DNA from: Streptomyces sp. HM190
Lineage (GTDB): Bacteria > Actinomycetota > Actinomycetes > Streptomycetales > Streptomycetaceae
Assembly (NCBI RefSeq): GCF_009857135.1
Contig: NZ_CP047318.1
Location: 5,270,001 to 5,334,000, forward strand
DNA length: 64,000 nt
Direction of reading: 5' to 3'
How positions within the stretch are numbered: the first letter of the stretch is position 1; the number at the start of each line of letters is the position of its first letter. A model generated the notes under the pieces. It had not been told where the DNA came from and made no database searches. It saw only the letters and a list, made by a program, of their open reading frames with translations. Shown one piece after another: positions 44,918 to 53,392 of this stretch. Made by a program: the position numbers and the translations under genes.

Positions 44918-45715
44918 ATGACGACACCACACGTCCACCGATCGCCGGCCGGTCCAGCAGCCGATCCCAGCCGGAGCGGCCCGGCGCGTCACGGACCGGG
45001 TGCCGCCACCGTGCGCGCCCGTGTCCCCCTGACGTCGCAGCGCGCCACCCAGCCCGGTGCCCGGGCGGCGGCGCGGTCCGCTCCCCGGGGCGGACGGCGG
45101 GCGGAGAGCCGTCACAGCGAACTGGTCAGCTTCCGGGGGCTGTCGGACGGACGTGAGCACATCGCGTACGTGGCGGGCCCGCTGCCGGAGGCGCCGCTGG
45201 TGCGCGTGCACAGCGAGTGCTTCACCGGCGACGTCCTCGGCTCGACACGCTGTGACTGCGGACCGCAACTGGACGAGGCGCTCCGGCGGATCAGCGGTGA
45301 GGGCGGCGTCCTGCTGTACCTGCGTCAGGAGGGACGCGGCATCGGGCTCTACAACAAGCTGGACGCCTACCTCCTCCAGGACCAGCACGTCGACACCTAC
45401 CAGGCCAATCTCATGATCGGCCGTCAGGCGGACGAGCGGGACTACCGGGCCGCGGCACAGATGCTCGCCGCGCTCGACGTGCAGCGTGTCCGGCTGCTCA
45501 CCAACAACCCCGCCAAGGTCCGCCGGCTCGTCGCCCACGGCGTCACGGTCGCCGAACGGGTGCCGACGCTGACCCACGTCACGAACGACAACGTCTCGTA
45601 CCTGAAGGCCAAGCGGGACATCGGAGGGCACCGCTTCCGGTCCGCGCTCCTCGCCCCGGTGGACCCCGGGCCCCGCGGCCCGGCGGACACGGGGCCCAAC
45701 AGCCCGGCCGAGTGA
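44918..45715 (+). CDS. ribA: GTP cyclohydrolase II heading a specialised-metabolite operon
   Basis: GTP cyclohydrolase II opens GTP to a 2,5-diamino-6-ribosylamino-pyrimidinone phosphate, formate and pyrophosphate. The 265-residue protein has the zinc site C-x10-C-x-C (ECFTGDVLGSTRCDC), RQEGRGIGLYNKL and LLTNNPAKVRRL. The Tyr in NKLDAYLLQD aligns with E. coli Tyr105, so it is the canonical enzyme, not the Met variant that stops at formamide. An unusual basic N-terminal extension of about 60 residues precedes the domain. No other riboflavin gene is near, arguing for a dedicated copy, as toxB in toxoflavin operons. Confidence 0.9.
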   Translation: MTTPHVHRSPAGPAADPSRSGPARHGPGAATVRARVPLTSQRATQPGARAAARSAPRGGRRAESRHSELVSFRGLSDGREHIAYVAGPLPEAPLVRVHSECFTGDVLGSTRCDCGPQLDEALRRISGEGGVLLYLRQEGRGIGLYNKLDAYLLQDQHVDTYQANLMIGRQADERDYRAAAQMLAALDVQRVRLLTNNPAKVRRLVAHGVTVAERVPTLTHVTNDNVSYLKAKRDIGGHRFRSALLAPVDPGPRGPADTGPNSPAE

Positions 45716-45764
45716 CAGCCCGTCCCCGGTCGTACCACCGCACCGGTGGAAGGAGGTGATCCCT

Positions 45765-45821
45765 GTGTTCGTCAAGCCCGTTCGCCGCCATGTGCGCGCC
45801 GACATCTCGAACCCGCTGTAG
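45765..45821 (+). CDS. Candidate 18-residue peptide gene
   Basis: AAGGAGGTGATC, complementary to the 3' end of 16S rRNA over twelve bases, stands 4 bases before a GTG. The frame encodes VFVKPVRRHVRADISNPL and stops at TAG. This is the best ribosome binding site I noticed in the window, and it cannot serve the WD40 gene, whose start is 91 bases past this stop. The product could be a precursor or scaffold peptide, a translated leader controlling the operon, or a coupling device. I know no homologue. Confidence 0.5.
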   Translation: MFVKPVRRHVRADISNPL

Positions 45822-45912
45822 GTACCCGACGCCGGAAGGGTCCGGGGCCACGCTCCGGGCCCTCCCGGCCCCCACCCCGCCCCCGACATCGGCGCGCGGC
45901 GCGGGAGACACC

Positions 45913-47775
45913 ATGGAGAGGCGGAACAAGGACATGCGCAGCATCAACCTCCCCGTGCGCACGACCGGGCACGCGGCGCCCGTCACCCACGTGGCGTGGC
46001 ACCGCACCAGGCCCTGGCTGGCGACGGCGTCGTACGACGGAACGGCCGCGGTCTGGGAGGTGACGGACGGAGCCCTTCGTCCGACCCGGCGGCTCAGGCA
46101 CCGGCGGCTCGTCAACTGCACGGCCTGGAACCCGGTCCGGCACGATGTGCTGGCCACCGCGTCCGCTGACAAGACCGTCGCAGTCTGGGACCTCACGGAC
46201 GACGGCGCTGCACCCTGGCGCGTGCTCGCCCGGCACACCGACGACGTCAACTCGGTGGCCTGGCTCCCGGACGGCGAGCGCCTGGTCTGTGTGTCGCAGG
46301 ACGGCTCGGCCACGCTGTGGCACACCGGCGACGGAACGCTGCTGGGCACGCTCGTCTCGCACACGGCGCACTGCATGGCGGTGGACGTGAACTCCGACGG
46401 ACTGGTGGCGACGGCCGGGGAGGACGGACTGGTCTGTGTGGTGGCACCGGACGCCACCGGGACGTCCGCGGGAGCCCGCAGACGGTACGCCACGTCGGTG
46501 GAGGGGTGCGCCTGGTCCCGCTCCGGAAGGCTGCTGGCGGTCGCCCGGGACGACGGTTTCGTGGACGTCCTCGACCAGGACCTCTCGGTCGTGCTGTCCG
46601 CGTGGGTCGGCCACGCCGCGACCCGCAGCGTGGCCTGGAGCAGCGACGACTCGATGCTGCTGGTGGGCGCCTACGACGGCCATGTGCACTTCCTGCGGGC
46701 GCTGGACGGCACCCGCGTCACCCGCTACGAGGACGCTCGCGCCTGGCCCCGCTCGGTGGCCGCGGGACCCTCCGCGGTCGCGGTCGGCTCGTTCGGCGGC
46801 TCACCCCTCCTCCTCGACGCCGCGCACGGCGGCAGGATCGGCGCTGCCCCGGCAGCCACCCACGGGGTCAACGCCATGACCGTCTTCGAGGACCGCCTCG
46901 CCCTCGGCTGCGACTCGGGACTGCTGCTCGAACTGGACCTCGCCTCGGCGACGAGCAGCGATCCGCGCGCCCGCGCCACGCGGATCGCCCAGGGCCCGGT
47001 GCTCTCCCTGGCGGCCCACGGCCGCGATTTGTACGCCGGCACCTACGCCGGCGACGTGATCGTGCGGCGGCCCGACCGGACCGGGGTGCTCGCCCTGGAC
47101 GCGCCCGTGACCTCACTGACCGCCCACGGCGGCGGCGCGGTCGCGGGTACCTACGGTGGTGAACTCGTCTGCATCGACCGCTCCGCCACGGCCGTCGAGC
47201 GGCAGCCGCACGCCCACCGGGGATCGATCAAGGCGCTGGCCGCGTTGGACGCCACCGCGTTCGTCTCGGCCGCCACCGACCAGCGGCTGACGGCCGGCGT
47301 GGTCGGTCGGCGTGACGACCTGTGGCGGCACGGCAACCTGGTGAACGCCGTGGCGACCCTGGACGCGCAACTGGTCGCGACCGCCTCGCGTGACCACACG
47401 GTCCGGGTCGGACGCGTCGAACACCGCTCCGGGGCATGGCGGGTCGGGCGGGAGTGGACCCTCCTCGGCGCTGACGAGTCGGTCAAGGCCGTCGGACTGC
47501 TCGGGCACGCGGACGCGCCCACCGTACTGGCGGGCTCGTACGACTTCACGCTGCGCGCCTGGAGCCCGGGGCCGCACGGCAACAGCCTGACCGACGGCGA
47601 GATCCTCGCGGAGTTCGACCAGGCCGTCTCCTGCGTCTGCCGGATCGACCGCACCACCGCGGCCGTCGCCGGATGGGACGGTCGGCTGCTGCTGGTGCGG
47701 GCGGAGCACAACCGGAACCGGGTGATCGCACGACTGGACATCGAGTCCCTCGCGGACCTGGGGGCACCGGCATGA
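45913..47775 (+). CDS. WD40-repeat protein, ToxC-like (620 aa)
   Basis: This protein is built wholly of WD40 repeats, enough for two seven-bladed propellers. Examples are GHAAPVTHVAWHRTRPWLAT, LATASADKTVAVWDL, TDDVNSVAWLPDGERLV and late repeats near 520-600 (HTVRVGRVEHRSG). There is no signal peptide or membrane segment, so it is cytoplasmic. ATG 45913 follows GGGAGACACC; ATG 45934 is an alternative. Its stop overlaps the next ATG (ATGA). WD-repeat proteins of about 650 residues (ToxC) accompany GTP cyclohydrolase II in toxoflavin operons; I infer a similar role. Confidence 0.85.
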   Translation: MERRNKDMRSINLPVRTTGHAAPVTHVAWHRTRPWLATASYDGTAAVWEVTDGALRPTRRLRHRRLVNCTAWNPVRHDVLATASADKTVAVWDLTDDGAAPWRVLARHTDDVNSVAWLPDGERLVCVSQDGSATLWHTGDGTLLGTLVSHTAHCMAVDVNSDGLVATAGEDGLVCVVAPDATGTSAGARRRYATSVEGCAWSRSGRLLAVARDDGFVDVLDQDLSVVLSAWVGHAATRSVAWSSDDSMLLVGAYDGHVHFLRALDGTRVTRYEDARAWPRSVAAGPSAVAVGSFGGSPLLLDAAHGGRIGAAPAATHGVNAMTVFEDRLALGCDSGLLLELDLASATSSDPRARATRIAQGPVLSLAAHGRDLYAGTYAGDVIVRRPDRTGVLALDAPVTSLTAHGGGAVAGTYGGELVCIDRSATAVERQPHAHRGSIKALAALDATAFVSAATDQRLTAGVVGRRDDLWRHGNLVNAVATLDAQLVATASRDHTVRVGRVEHRSGAWRVGREWTLLGADESVKAVGLLGHADAPTVLAGSYDFTLRAWSPGPHGNSLTDGEILAEFDQAVSCVCRIDRTTAAVAGWDGRLLLVRAEHNRNRVIARLDIESLADLGAPA

Positions 47776-48800
47776 GCGCGGCGCACCAGGAGCACACGGA
47801 CGGGCGACGCTCCCACTTCGCGCGGGAAGCACCGCTGAGCACGCTGTGCGCGGAACTGGCCGACACCTCCGCGCTGGGCGACGAGGTACGGGTGGACCGC
47901 CTGCTGCGCACCGTGGAGAACACGCGGGCCGCCCTGCCCGAACGCCTCGCGGCGGGCGCGCTGCTGGGGCTGGTGGGCGATCCCCGCACCCCTGCCGTCC
48001 CCGTCGTCCTGGCGGTGCCCGGAGCACGTACGGCGATCGGCCTGGACCCGAACGACGTGCCGACCGTGACACGGGCATGGGCCCATGTCGGGGTGCGGGA
48101 CGACTGGATCCGCAAGGAGACGCCGGAACACCCGGTGGTGCTGCGGGACTTCGCGCTGGGCGCCTATCCCGTGACGAACCACCAGTACCTCGCCTTCCTG
48201 AGGGAGACGGGGTATCCGCACCGGCCCGGTACCTGGCAGCTGGGGGCGTACCCGTGGCAGTCGGCCAACCATCCCGTGTGCGGGCTGACCCCGCAGGACG
48301 TGGACGCGTACCTGGCCTGGCTGCGGCAGGCGTCCGGGGGACGCCCCTTCCGCCTGCCGACCGAAGCCGAGTGGGAGCACGCCGCCAAGGGTTTCGAGGG
48401 ACGGGAGTTCCCGTGGGGCGACACCTTCCGCGCCGACGCGGCCAACACCCGCGAGTCCGGTGTCCACACCACCACACCGGTCGGCATCTACCCCCAGGGC
48501 CGGGCCCCCTTCGGTCACTGGGACATGGGCGGCAACGTCGAGGAGTTCACGGCCGACCGCTACGCCCCCTACCCCGGGGCCGAGCCCGTCACCGACGACC
48601 TGAGCAGGACCCTGGGCTCCTATCGGGTGACCCGCGGCGGCAGCTTCACCCGCCACGGTGACCTCGCCCGCACCCGGCGACGCCACGGCGCGTATCCGGG
48701 GCCCCTGTACCCCATCGGGTTCCGTGTCGCCTGTGACGAGGTGACCGACGCGACCTCTGCGGCCGGCCACGAGCGGAAGGCGGCGGACGATGGGCGCTGA
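47772..48800 (+). CDS. SUMF1/formylglycine-generating-enzyme-fold protein, ToxD-like
   Basis: This 342-residue protein has an N-terminal helical part (1-90) and a SUMF1 (DUF323) domain (about 95-340). The domain shows FALGAYPVTNHQYLAFLRE, RLPTEAEWEHAAKGFEGRE, FPWGD, GNVEEFTADRYAPYPG and RGGSF. The two C-terminal Cys that bind copper in true formylglycine-generating enzymes are absent (RGGSFTRHGDLARTRRRHG), so sulfatase activation is unlikely. It is a cytoplasmic enzyme candidate acting on a small molecule. It overlaps both neighbours. A SUMF1-type protein occupies the same place (toxD) in toxoflavin operons. Confidence 0.87.
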   Translation: MSAAHQEHTDGRRSHFAREAPLSTLCAELADTSALGDEVRVDRLLRTVENTRAALPERLAAGALLGLVGDPRTPAVPVVLAVPGARTAIGLDPNDVPTVTRAWAHVGVRDDWIRKETPEHPVVLRDFALGAYPVTNHQYLAFLRETGYPHRPGTWQLGAYPWQSANHPVCGLTPQDVDAYLAWLRQASGGRPFRLPTEAEWEHAAKGFEGREFPWGDTFRADAANTRESGVHTTTPVGIYPQGRAPFGHWDMGGNVEEFTADRYAPYPGAEPVTDDLSRTLGSYRVTRGGSFTRHGDLARTRRRHGAYPGPLYPIGFRVACDEVTDATSAAGHERKAADDGR

Positions 48801-49608
48801 CCTGCCCGCCGACCTGTGGAAGAGGCTCACCGGCACCGTCGGCCTGGTCGTCGCCCGCCGCGACGCGGAACTGGTCAACGTCATGGCGGCGGAATGGGCG
48901 TACTTCGTCAACAGGACACCGCTGTACGCGGCGGTCGCCCTCGGCCCCCAGGCGGTGACCCGTGACCTGATCGCACAGGCGGGCGGCTACTCGCTGACCC
49001 TGTGCGCCCAGGACCAGGCGGAACTGGCCGACTTCGTGGGCAGCTTCTCCCTGGCGGACGTCGACAAGACCACCAGCGAGCTCCTCGACCTCGGCGCTCC
49101 GGCGGTGACGGACACCCCCTGGGTGCGCGGCGGGGTGGTGGCCCTGGAGTGCGAGCTGAGGCACGTTCTCGCGCTGCCGGTGCACCGGCTGTTCGTCGCC
49201 GAGGTGGTCGCGGCCCATCTGCCCACCACGCCCGCGCGGCCTCTGGTGAAGCACGGCCCCATGCACGGCCTCGGCCCGGCCCTGCGGGCCGGCCGGGTCG
49301 TCGTGGGGGTCCGCCGGGACCCGGCTGGCGTCCTGACCGTCGCCGCCACCGGGCCGCCCGGCACCGGCGGCCCGTGGCACGTCACGCTGCTGCCCGACAC
49401 GGCCGGCGAGATCCCGCTGGGGTCCCACCCCTCCACCGCGTACGGCGACCTCCAGGTCCGCATCCACCTGCCCCCTTCCGTGTCGCTCGACGACGCCCGG
49501 GTGCGGGTCGAACGGGACGGTGCCCACCCGGGATTCGCCCGCCTCGCTCCGCACCGCGGACCGCGAACGCCCGCGCCCGCACCCGCCCAGGGACAGCGCG
49601 AGCCGTGA
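48790..49608 (+). CDS. Flavin-reductase-fold (FMN-binding split barrel) protein
   Basis: Residues 1-160 of this 272-residue protein follow the flavin-reductase-like domain: VVARRDAELVNVMAAEWAYF, PLYAAVALGPQAVTRDLI, YSLTLCAQDQAELADFVGSF, DKTTSELLDLGAPAV and LECELRHVLALPVHRLFVAEVVAAH. The C-terminal 110 residues are an extra beta-rich domain that I do not recognise. It could reduce or use FMN in the pathway, or act as a flavin-dependent oxidase. The start overlaps the SUMF1 gene by 11 bases. Confidence 0.75.
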   Translation: MGADLPADLWKRLTGTVGLVVARRDAELVNVMAAEWAYFVNRTPLYAAVALGPQAVTRDLIAQAGGYSLTLCAQDQAELADFVGSFSLADVDKTTSELLDLGAPAVTDTPWVRGGVVALECELRHVLALPVHRLFVAEVVAAHLPTTPARPLVKHGPMHGLGPALRAGRVVVGVRRDPAGVLTVAATGPPGTGGPWHVTLLPDTAGEIPLGSHPSTAYGDLQVRIHLPPSVSLDDARVRVERDGAHPGFARLAPHRGPRTPAPAPAQGQREP

Positions 49609-49654
49609 CTGCTCCCCACCGGCCGAAGCCGGTGGTCACAGCACTAGGAGACCG

Positions 49655-51547
49655 ATGGAACTGACCGACCGCATCACCCGAATCCTGCCCGTCGACGGCG
49701 TCGGCCTCCTTGCCGCCGACGTGGCCGGCCGGATCCACCTGCTCGACGACCGCCTCCGGCTGCTGCGCTCCGCACCGGTACCGGCCACCGCCGTCCCGCC
49801 CTGCGGCCGGCCCGTGTACACGGTCGCCGTCGCCGGCCCCTGGGTGGTCACCAAGGACAAGTACGGCACGATCACCAAGTGGTCGCTGGACACGCTCGAC
49901 CCGGTCGACGTCCTCGACGCGAAGGCGACCGCCGACCACGACCACCTTGTCGAGGACGAGGAACCCTCACCGGAGATCAGTCGGGGCATCGCCGTGTGGA
50001 AAGGCCGCGTCTACGTCAACAACGGCTTCCGGCAGCTGGCCGTGATCGACCTCGGCTCCTTCGCCGTGGAACGGATCGTGCCCTCCTTCACGGGGGATGT
50101 GGCCCTGGAGTCCGTGTGCACCGACCGGCCCGGGATCCACGCGGTCGGCGACCGTGCCGGGCGCGTCCACCTCGGCTCACTGGAGGACCTGACCTTCCCC
50201 ACGGTCGTCCGGGTCGACCACGGCAACATCCACCGGCTCGTCCATGACCGGCTGCACGACCTGTTCTGGGCCACCCAGGACATCGGCACCGGCGACGACC
50301 GCTACGTCCGGCACGGCCTGGTCGTCCTGACACCGGACGGGCAGGTCGTGCACCAGCTGCCCTTCGCCCGCAACGACGTGGAGGCCCTGGCCTTCTCCCG
50401 CGACCACACCCGCGCCTACGTCGGCGGGTTCGACGGCGTGATCCACGTACTGGACAACACCCGCCCCGAGCCACGCATCACCCGCACCCTCGACGGCTTC
50501 AGCCATCAGGTGTCCGACTGCGCCGTCACCGAGGACGACGCCCTCGTCGTCCTCACCCAGGACGGACACCTGGTCCGCACCGACCCGGCCCGCGCCACGG
50601 TGACCGCCCGGGCCCCCTTCCGCCCCCAGTGCGTATGGGACCTCCAGGCCGACCCGGCCGACCCGCGGACCCTGTACGCCGCCACGGACGACGGCGTCGC
50701 CGTGGTGCGAGCCGGCGGTACGGCGGCGGCGCCCCTGCTCTCCGTGACCGCGCACCACGTCACCGGGCTGGGCTTTACCCGCCGGATCCAGCCGGTGCCG
50801 GACGGCTGGATCGGCGTCACCTGGGACGGCAAGGTGGTCCGGGCCGGCCGCGACGGCGGTCTCCTGTGGACCAGCGCCATGCCGGCCCTCTCCCACACGG
50901 TCGCCGTCTCCCCGGACGGGCGGCGCGCCCTGGTGGCCACCAACGCCGGCGCCGTCGAACTGGACACGGCCACCGGCCGCACCGTCGGCCTCCTCGACGT
51001 CGACGGCCTGCCTGTGTGGGCCACCACCTACCTGCCCACCGGCGAGCGTGTCGTCGGCACCCGCACCGGAGAGCTCCGCGCCTTCGGCGCGCACGACACG
51101 ACGGTCACGTGGCGTCTGCGCCTGCGCCTGGGCGAGTACGTCAAACGCCTCTGGTCGGACGCCCACCACCTCTACGTGACCGGCTCCGACGGGCTGAAGC
51201 AGATCCCGCACCACGGCGCCAGAATCGAACGCCGGTACGTCGAACTCCTCGACAACACCGTGGAGAACGGGGCGGTGCACGCAGGCACGGTCTGCGCGGT
51301 CTCCTACGGCTGCCAGATCGCCGCCTACGACCGGCACACGGGCGAACTGACCGGCCTGGTGGAGGATCTTCCCGGTGAACCCAAGGGGGTTGCGGTCATC
51401 CGCGTCGACGACGAGACGTTCCTGGTCGTGGGGGGACGCGGCGGTTACCTGGATCTGTACCGCCTCCGTGCCCGCTCCCCGAAGGGCGCCCTCGCCCGCG
51501 TGCGGCGCACCTTCCTCCCGCGCGGTGCCACCCGGGACACCCGATGA
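49655..51547 (+). CDS. Second beta-propeller protein of the operon (630 aa)
   Basis: This is another all-beta repeat protein, more divergent from the WD40 consensus than the first. Repeats include GLLAADVAGRIHLLDDRLRL, GDRAGRVHLGSLEDL, AYVGGFDGVIHVLDNTRPE, LVVLTQDGHLVRTDPA and GTRTGELRAFGAHDTTVTWR, spanning the whole length. The mid-region YVNNGFRQLAVIDLGSF looks PQQ/quinoprotein-like, but no cofactor ligand is evident. No signal peptide. ATG follows CACTAGGAGACCG. Its stop overlaps the exporter start (ATGA). Confidence 0.8.
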   Translation: MELTDRITRILPVDGVGLLAADVAGRIHLLDDRLRLLRSAPVPATAVPPCGRPVYTVAVAGPWVVTKDKYGTITKWSLDTLDPVDVLDAKATADHDHLVEDEEPSPEISRGIAVWKGRVYVNNGFRQLAVIDLGSFAVERIVPSFTGDVALESVCTDRPGIHAVGDRAGRVHLGSLEDLTFPTVVRVDHGNIHRLVHDRLHDLFWATQDIGTGDDRYVRHGLVVLTPDGQVVHQLPFARNDVEALAFSRDHTRAYVGGFDGVIHVLDNTRPEPRITRTLDGFSHQVSDCAVTEDDALVVLTQDGHLVRTDPARATVTARAPFRPQCVWDLQADPADPRTLYAATDDGVAVVRAGGTAAAPLLSVTAHHVTGLGFTRRIQPVPDGWIGVTWDGKVVRAGRDGGLLWTSAMPALSHTVAVSPDGRRALVATNAGAVELDTATGRTVGLLDVDGLPVWATTYLPTGERVVGTRTGELRAFGAHDTTVTWRLRLRLGEYVKRLWSDAHHLYVTGSDGLKQIPHHGARIERRYVELLDNTVENGAVHAGTVCAVSYGCQIAAYDRHTGELTGLVEDLPGEPKGVAVIRVDDETFLVVGGRGGYLDLYRLRARSPKGALARVRRTFLPRGATRDTR

Positions 51548-52794
51548 GCGCCGCCCCGTCCGGGGACCGGGCGGGCCGGCCGGCGGCCGGAGAGGTCACG
51601 GAGCCCTCGGTCTGGGCGGACCGCCGCTTCGTGGCCTTCGCCGCGGGCAACACCGTCAACAACCTGGGGGAGGGCGCCTACACGGTGGTCCTTCCCCTGG
51701 TGGTCTACGACCGCACCCACAGCCTCGCGCTGATGTCCCTGCTCATCGCGTTCTCCCCGGCCACCTGGTTGCTGGCGCCGTGGCGCGGCGCCCTCGCCGA
51801 CCGGATCGGCCCCGGACGCCTGGTCATGCCCGGTCTCACCGCGCAACTGGCCGCGGCGCTCGCGCTCATCGCTGTCCTGCTCCTCGCCCCCACGCCCCTG
51901 TGGGCGCTGTTCTGCCTGGCGGCTGTCGGTCAACTGGCGGGCGGTTTCTACCAGACCGGCTGGATGACCGGCCTGACCACCATGTTCCCGCGCAGTCCGG
52001 CCCGTGCGCGGGGCGCCCTGGGCGGACTCTTCCTCGCCACCCAGGCGGGCGGGGCGCTCGTCGTGGCCGCTGCCGTGCCCTGGGTGGGCGCCGTCGGACT
52101 GCTCTGGTTCAACGCGGCGACCATGCTGGCCCCCATGGCGGTGTGGTGGTGCGGGATCCGCCCGGCCCCCCTCACGGAGCCGGCGCCCCGCAAGGAACCC
52201 GTCGGGGACAAGGGCTGGGGCCTGGCCGAGGGCTGGCGCGTCCTGCGGGCCGCCCCGGCGGTCCTCGACCTGACCCTGATCCGGATGCCGCTGCTGTTCT
52301 CCACCGCCCTGGGGTCCCTGGCTGCCTTCCTTCTCCAGGACCACTGGCGGCTCGCGCCCCAGGACGTCGCCACCCTGATGACCGTGGCCCGAGCCGGCGC
52401 TGTCGTGGGCTCACTCGCCGTGTCCCAGCGACGGGTGCTGCGGCTCCGTGTGATGACCGCGGTGAGCGTGACGGGCGTCGTGGCGAGCGTCCTCGCCATG
52501 AGCGTGCCGGTACTGCCGGTGTTCGTGACGGCATGGGCCGGGTTCACTCTCGCCTCCACCGTCCTGGGCCTGGTGGCCCAGATGACCGCCTACGCCTGTC
52601 TGCCGGCCCGGGCGCTGGGGCGCGTCAACGGCATGGTCGCCGCACTGACCAGCGCGTCGGTGCTGGCCGGCCAACTGTGCGTTCCGCTGCTGGTGGCCCT
52701 GATCGGCCCCTTCCCGGCGATCCTCCTCCTGGGCCTCGCCGGGCTGCTGTCCGTCGCTCGTCTGCGGCGGCTCACGTTCCACCACGCCTGGTGA
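51544..52794 (+). CDS. MFS transporter, probable exporter of the operon product
   Basis: This 416-residue major-facilitator protein has about 12 membrane segments. RFVAFAAGNTVNNLGEGAYTV opens the first helix, and the loop 2-3 motif reads APWRGALADRIGPGRLV (about residues 78-94). The fold is of the MFS_3/enterobactin-exporter kind. The ATGA overlap with the propeller gene shows it belongs to the operon. By context I infer efflux of, and self-protection from, the metabolite made by the upstream genes. Confidence 0.87.
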   Translation: MSAAPSGDRAGRPAAGEVTEPSVWADRRFVAFAAGNTVNNLGEGAYTVVLPLVVYDRTHSLALMSLLIAFSPATWLLAPWRGALADRIGPGRLVMPGLTAQLAAALALIAVLLLAPTPLWALFCLAAVGQLAGGFYQTGWMTGLTTMFPRSPARARGALGGLFLATQAGGALVVAAAVPWVGAVGLLWFNAATMLAPMAVWWCGIRPAPLTEPAPRKEPVGDKGWGLAEGWRVLRAAPAVLDLTLIRMPLLFSTALGSLAAFLLQDHWRLAPQDVATLMTVARAGAVVGSLAVSQRRVLRLRVMTAVSVTGVVASVLAMSVPVLPVFVTAWAGFTLASTVLGLVAQMTAYACLPARALGRVNGMVAALTSASVLAGQLCVPLLVALIGPFPAILLLGLAGLLSVARLRRLTFHHAW

Positions 52795-52864
52795 GGGCCG
52801 CGCTCTCCACGGGCGCCGGGCCGTGCCCCGGCCGGGCTCCGCCCCCCTGCTGAACGGGACGATC

Positions 52865-52910
52865 GTGCGAGTGCGAGTGCGAGTGCATGTGTACGTGAGT
52901 GCATGTGTAT
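52865..52910 (+). repeat. GTGCGA/GTGCAT simple-sequence tract
   Basis: About 46 bases of hexamer-like GTGCGA repeats decay into GTGCATGTGTACGTGA. The tract lies in the 268-base gap between the MFS gene and the WhiB-like gene (convergent), which otherwise shows nothing. Confidence 0.75.
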
Positions 52911-53062
52911 GCGGTGCCCACGCGGCGTGGCCGGTGGCATGGTCCCCCCGCCCCTCCCCGGAGCCGGGTGCCCCCTTCGAGCGACCACCCGGGTCGTGGA
53001 GCGGCCGTACGCGCTGTCGTCTCGCGGCGTCCGCGCGGTGCGGCGCCTGGCGAAACGTTCCT

Positions 53063-53392
53063 TCAGTTGTTCGAACCGCTGTCGCCGGTGGACGCGGACG
53101 CCGACACCAGGCGGTGCCGGGCGCGCCCCATGAGCTCCTCGCGCTCGTCCTCGGTCAGCCCGCCCCACACGCCGTACGGCTCACGGACCGCGAGGGCGTG
53201 GGCCGCGCACTGGGCGCGTACCGGGCAGCGCATGCAGACCTCCTTGGCCGAGTTCTCACGAGCGCTCCGCGCCGCACCGCGCTCTCCCTCGGGATGGAAG
53301 AACAGCGAGCTGTCCACTCCACGGCAGGCTGCGAGGAGCTGCCAGTCCCACAGATCAGCGTTCGGTCCGGGAAGGCGGGAGAAATCTGCCAT
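53063..53392 (-). CDS. WhiB-like iron-sulfur regulator
   Basis: This 109-residue Wbl protein has four Cys at 23, 53, 56 and 62 (C-x29-C-x2-C-x5-C) for a 4Fe-4S cluster, then the GVWGGL turn (about 74-79). A short basic tail (GRARHRL) follows for DNA contact. Such proteins act with the principal sigma factor in development or stress. The ATG follows AAGGGGACACGTA. It is divergent from bldM across a 391-base AT-rich region. I do not assign a wbl letter. Confidence 0.93.
   Translation of the reverse strand: MADFSRLPGPNADLWDWQLLAACRGVDSSLFFHPEGERGAARSARENSAKEVCMRCPVRAQCAAHALAVREPYGVWGGLTEDEREELMGRARHRLVSASASTGDSGSNN

Noticed and set aside
45765..45821. The strong Shine-Dalgarno at 45751 as the true start signal of the WD40 gene
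   Set aside because: The frame after it closes at 45821, 91 bases before the WD40 start, and it is not in frame with that gene.
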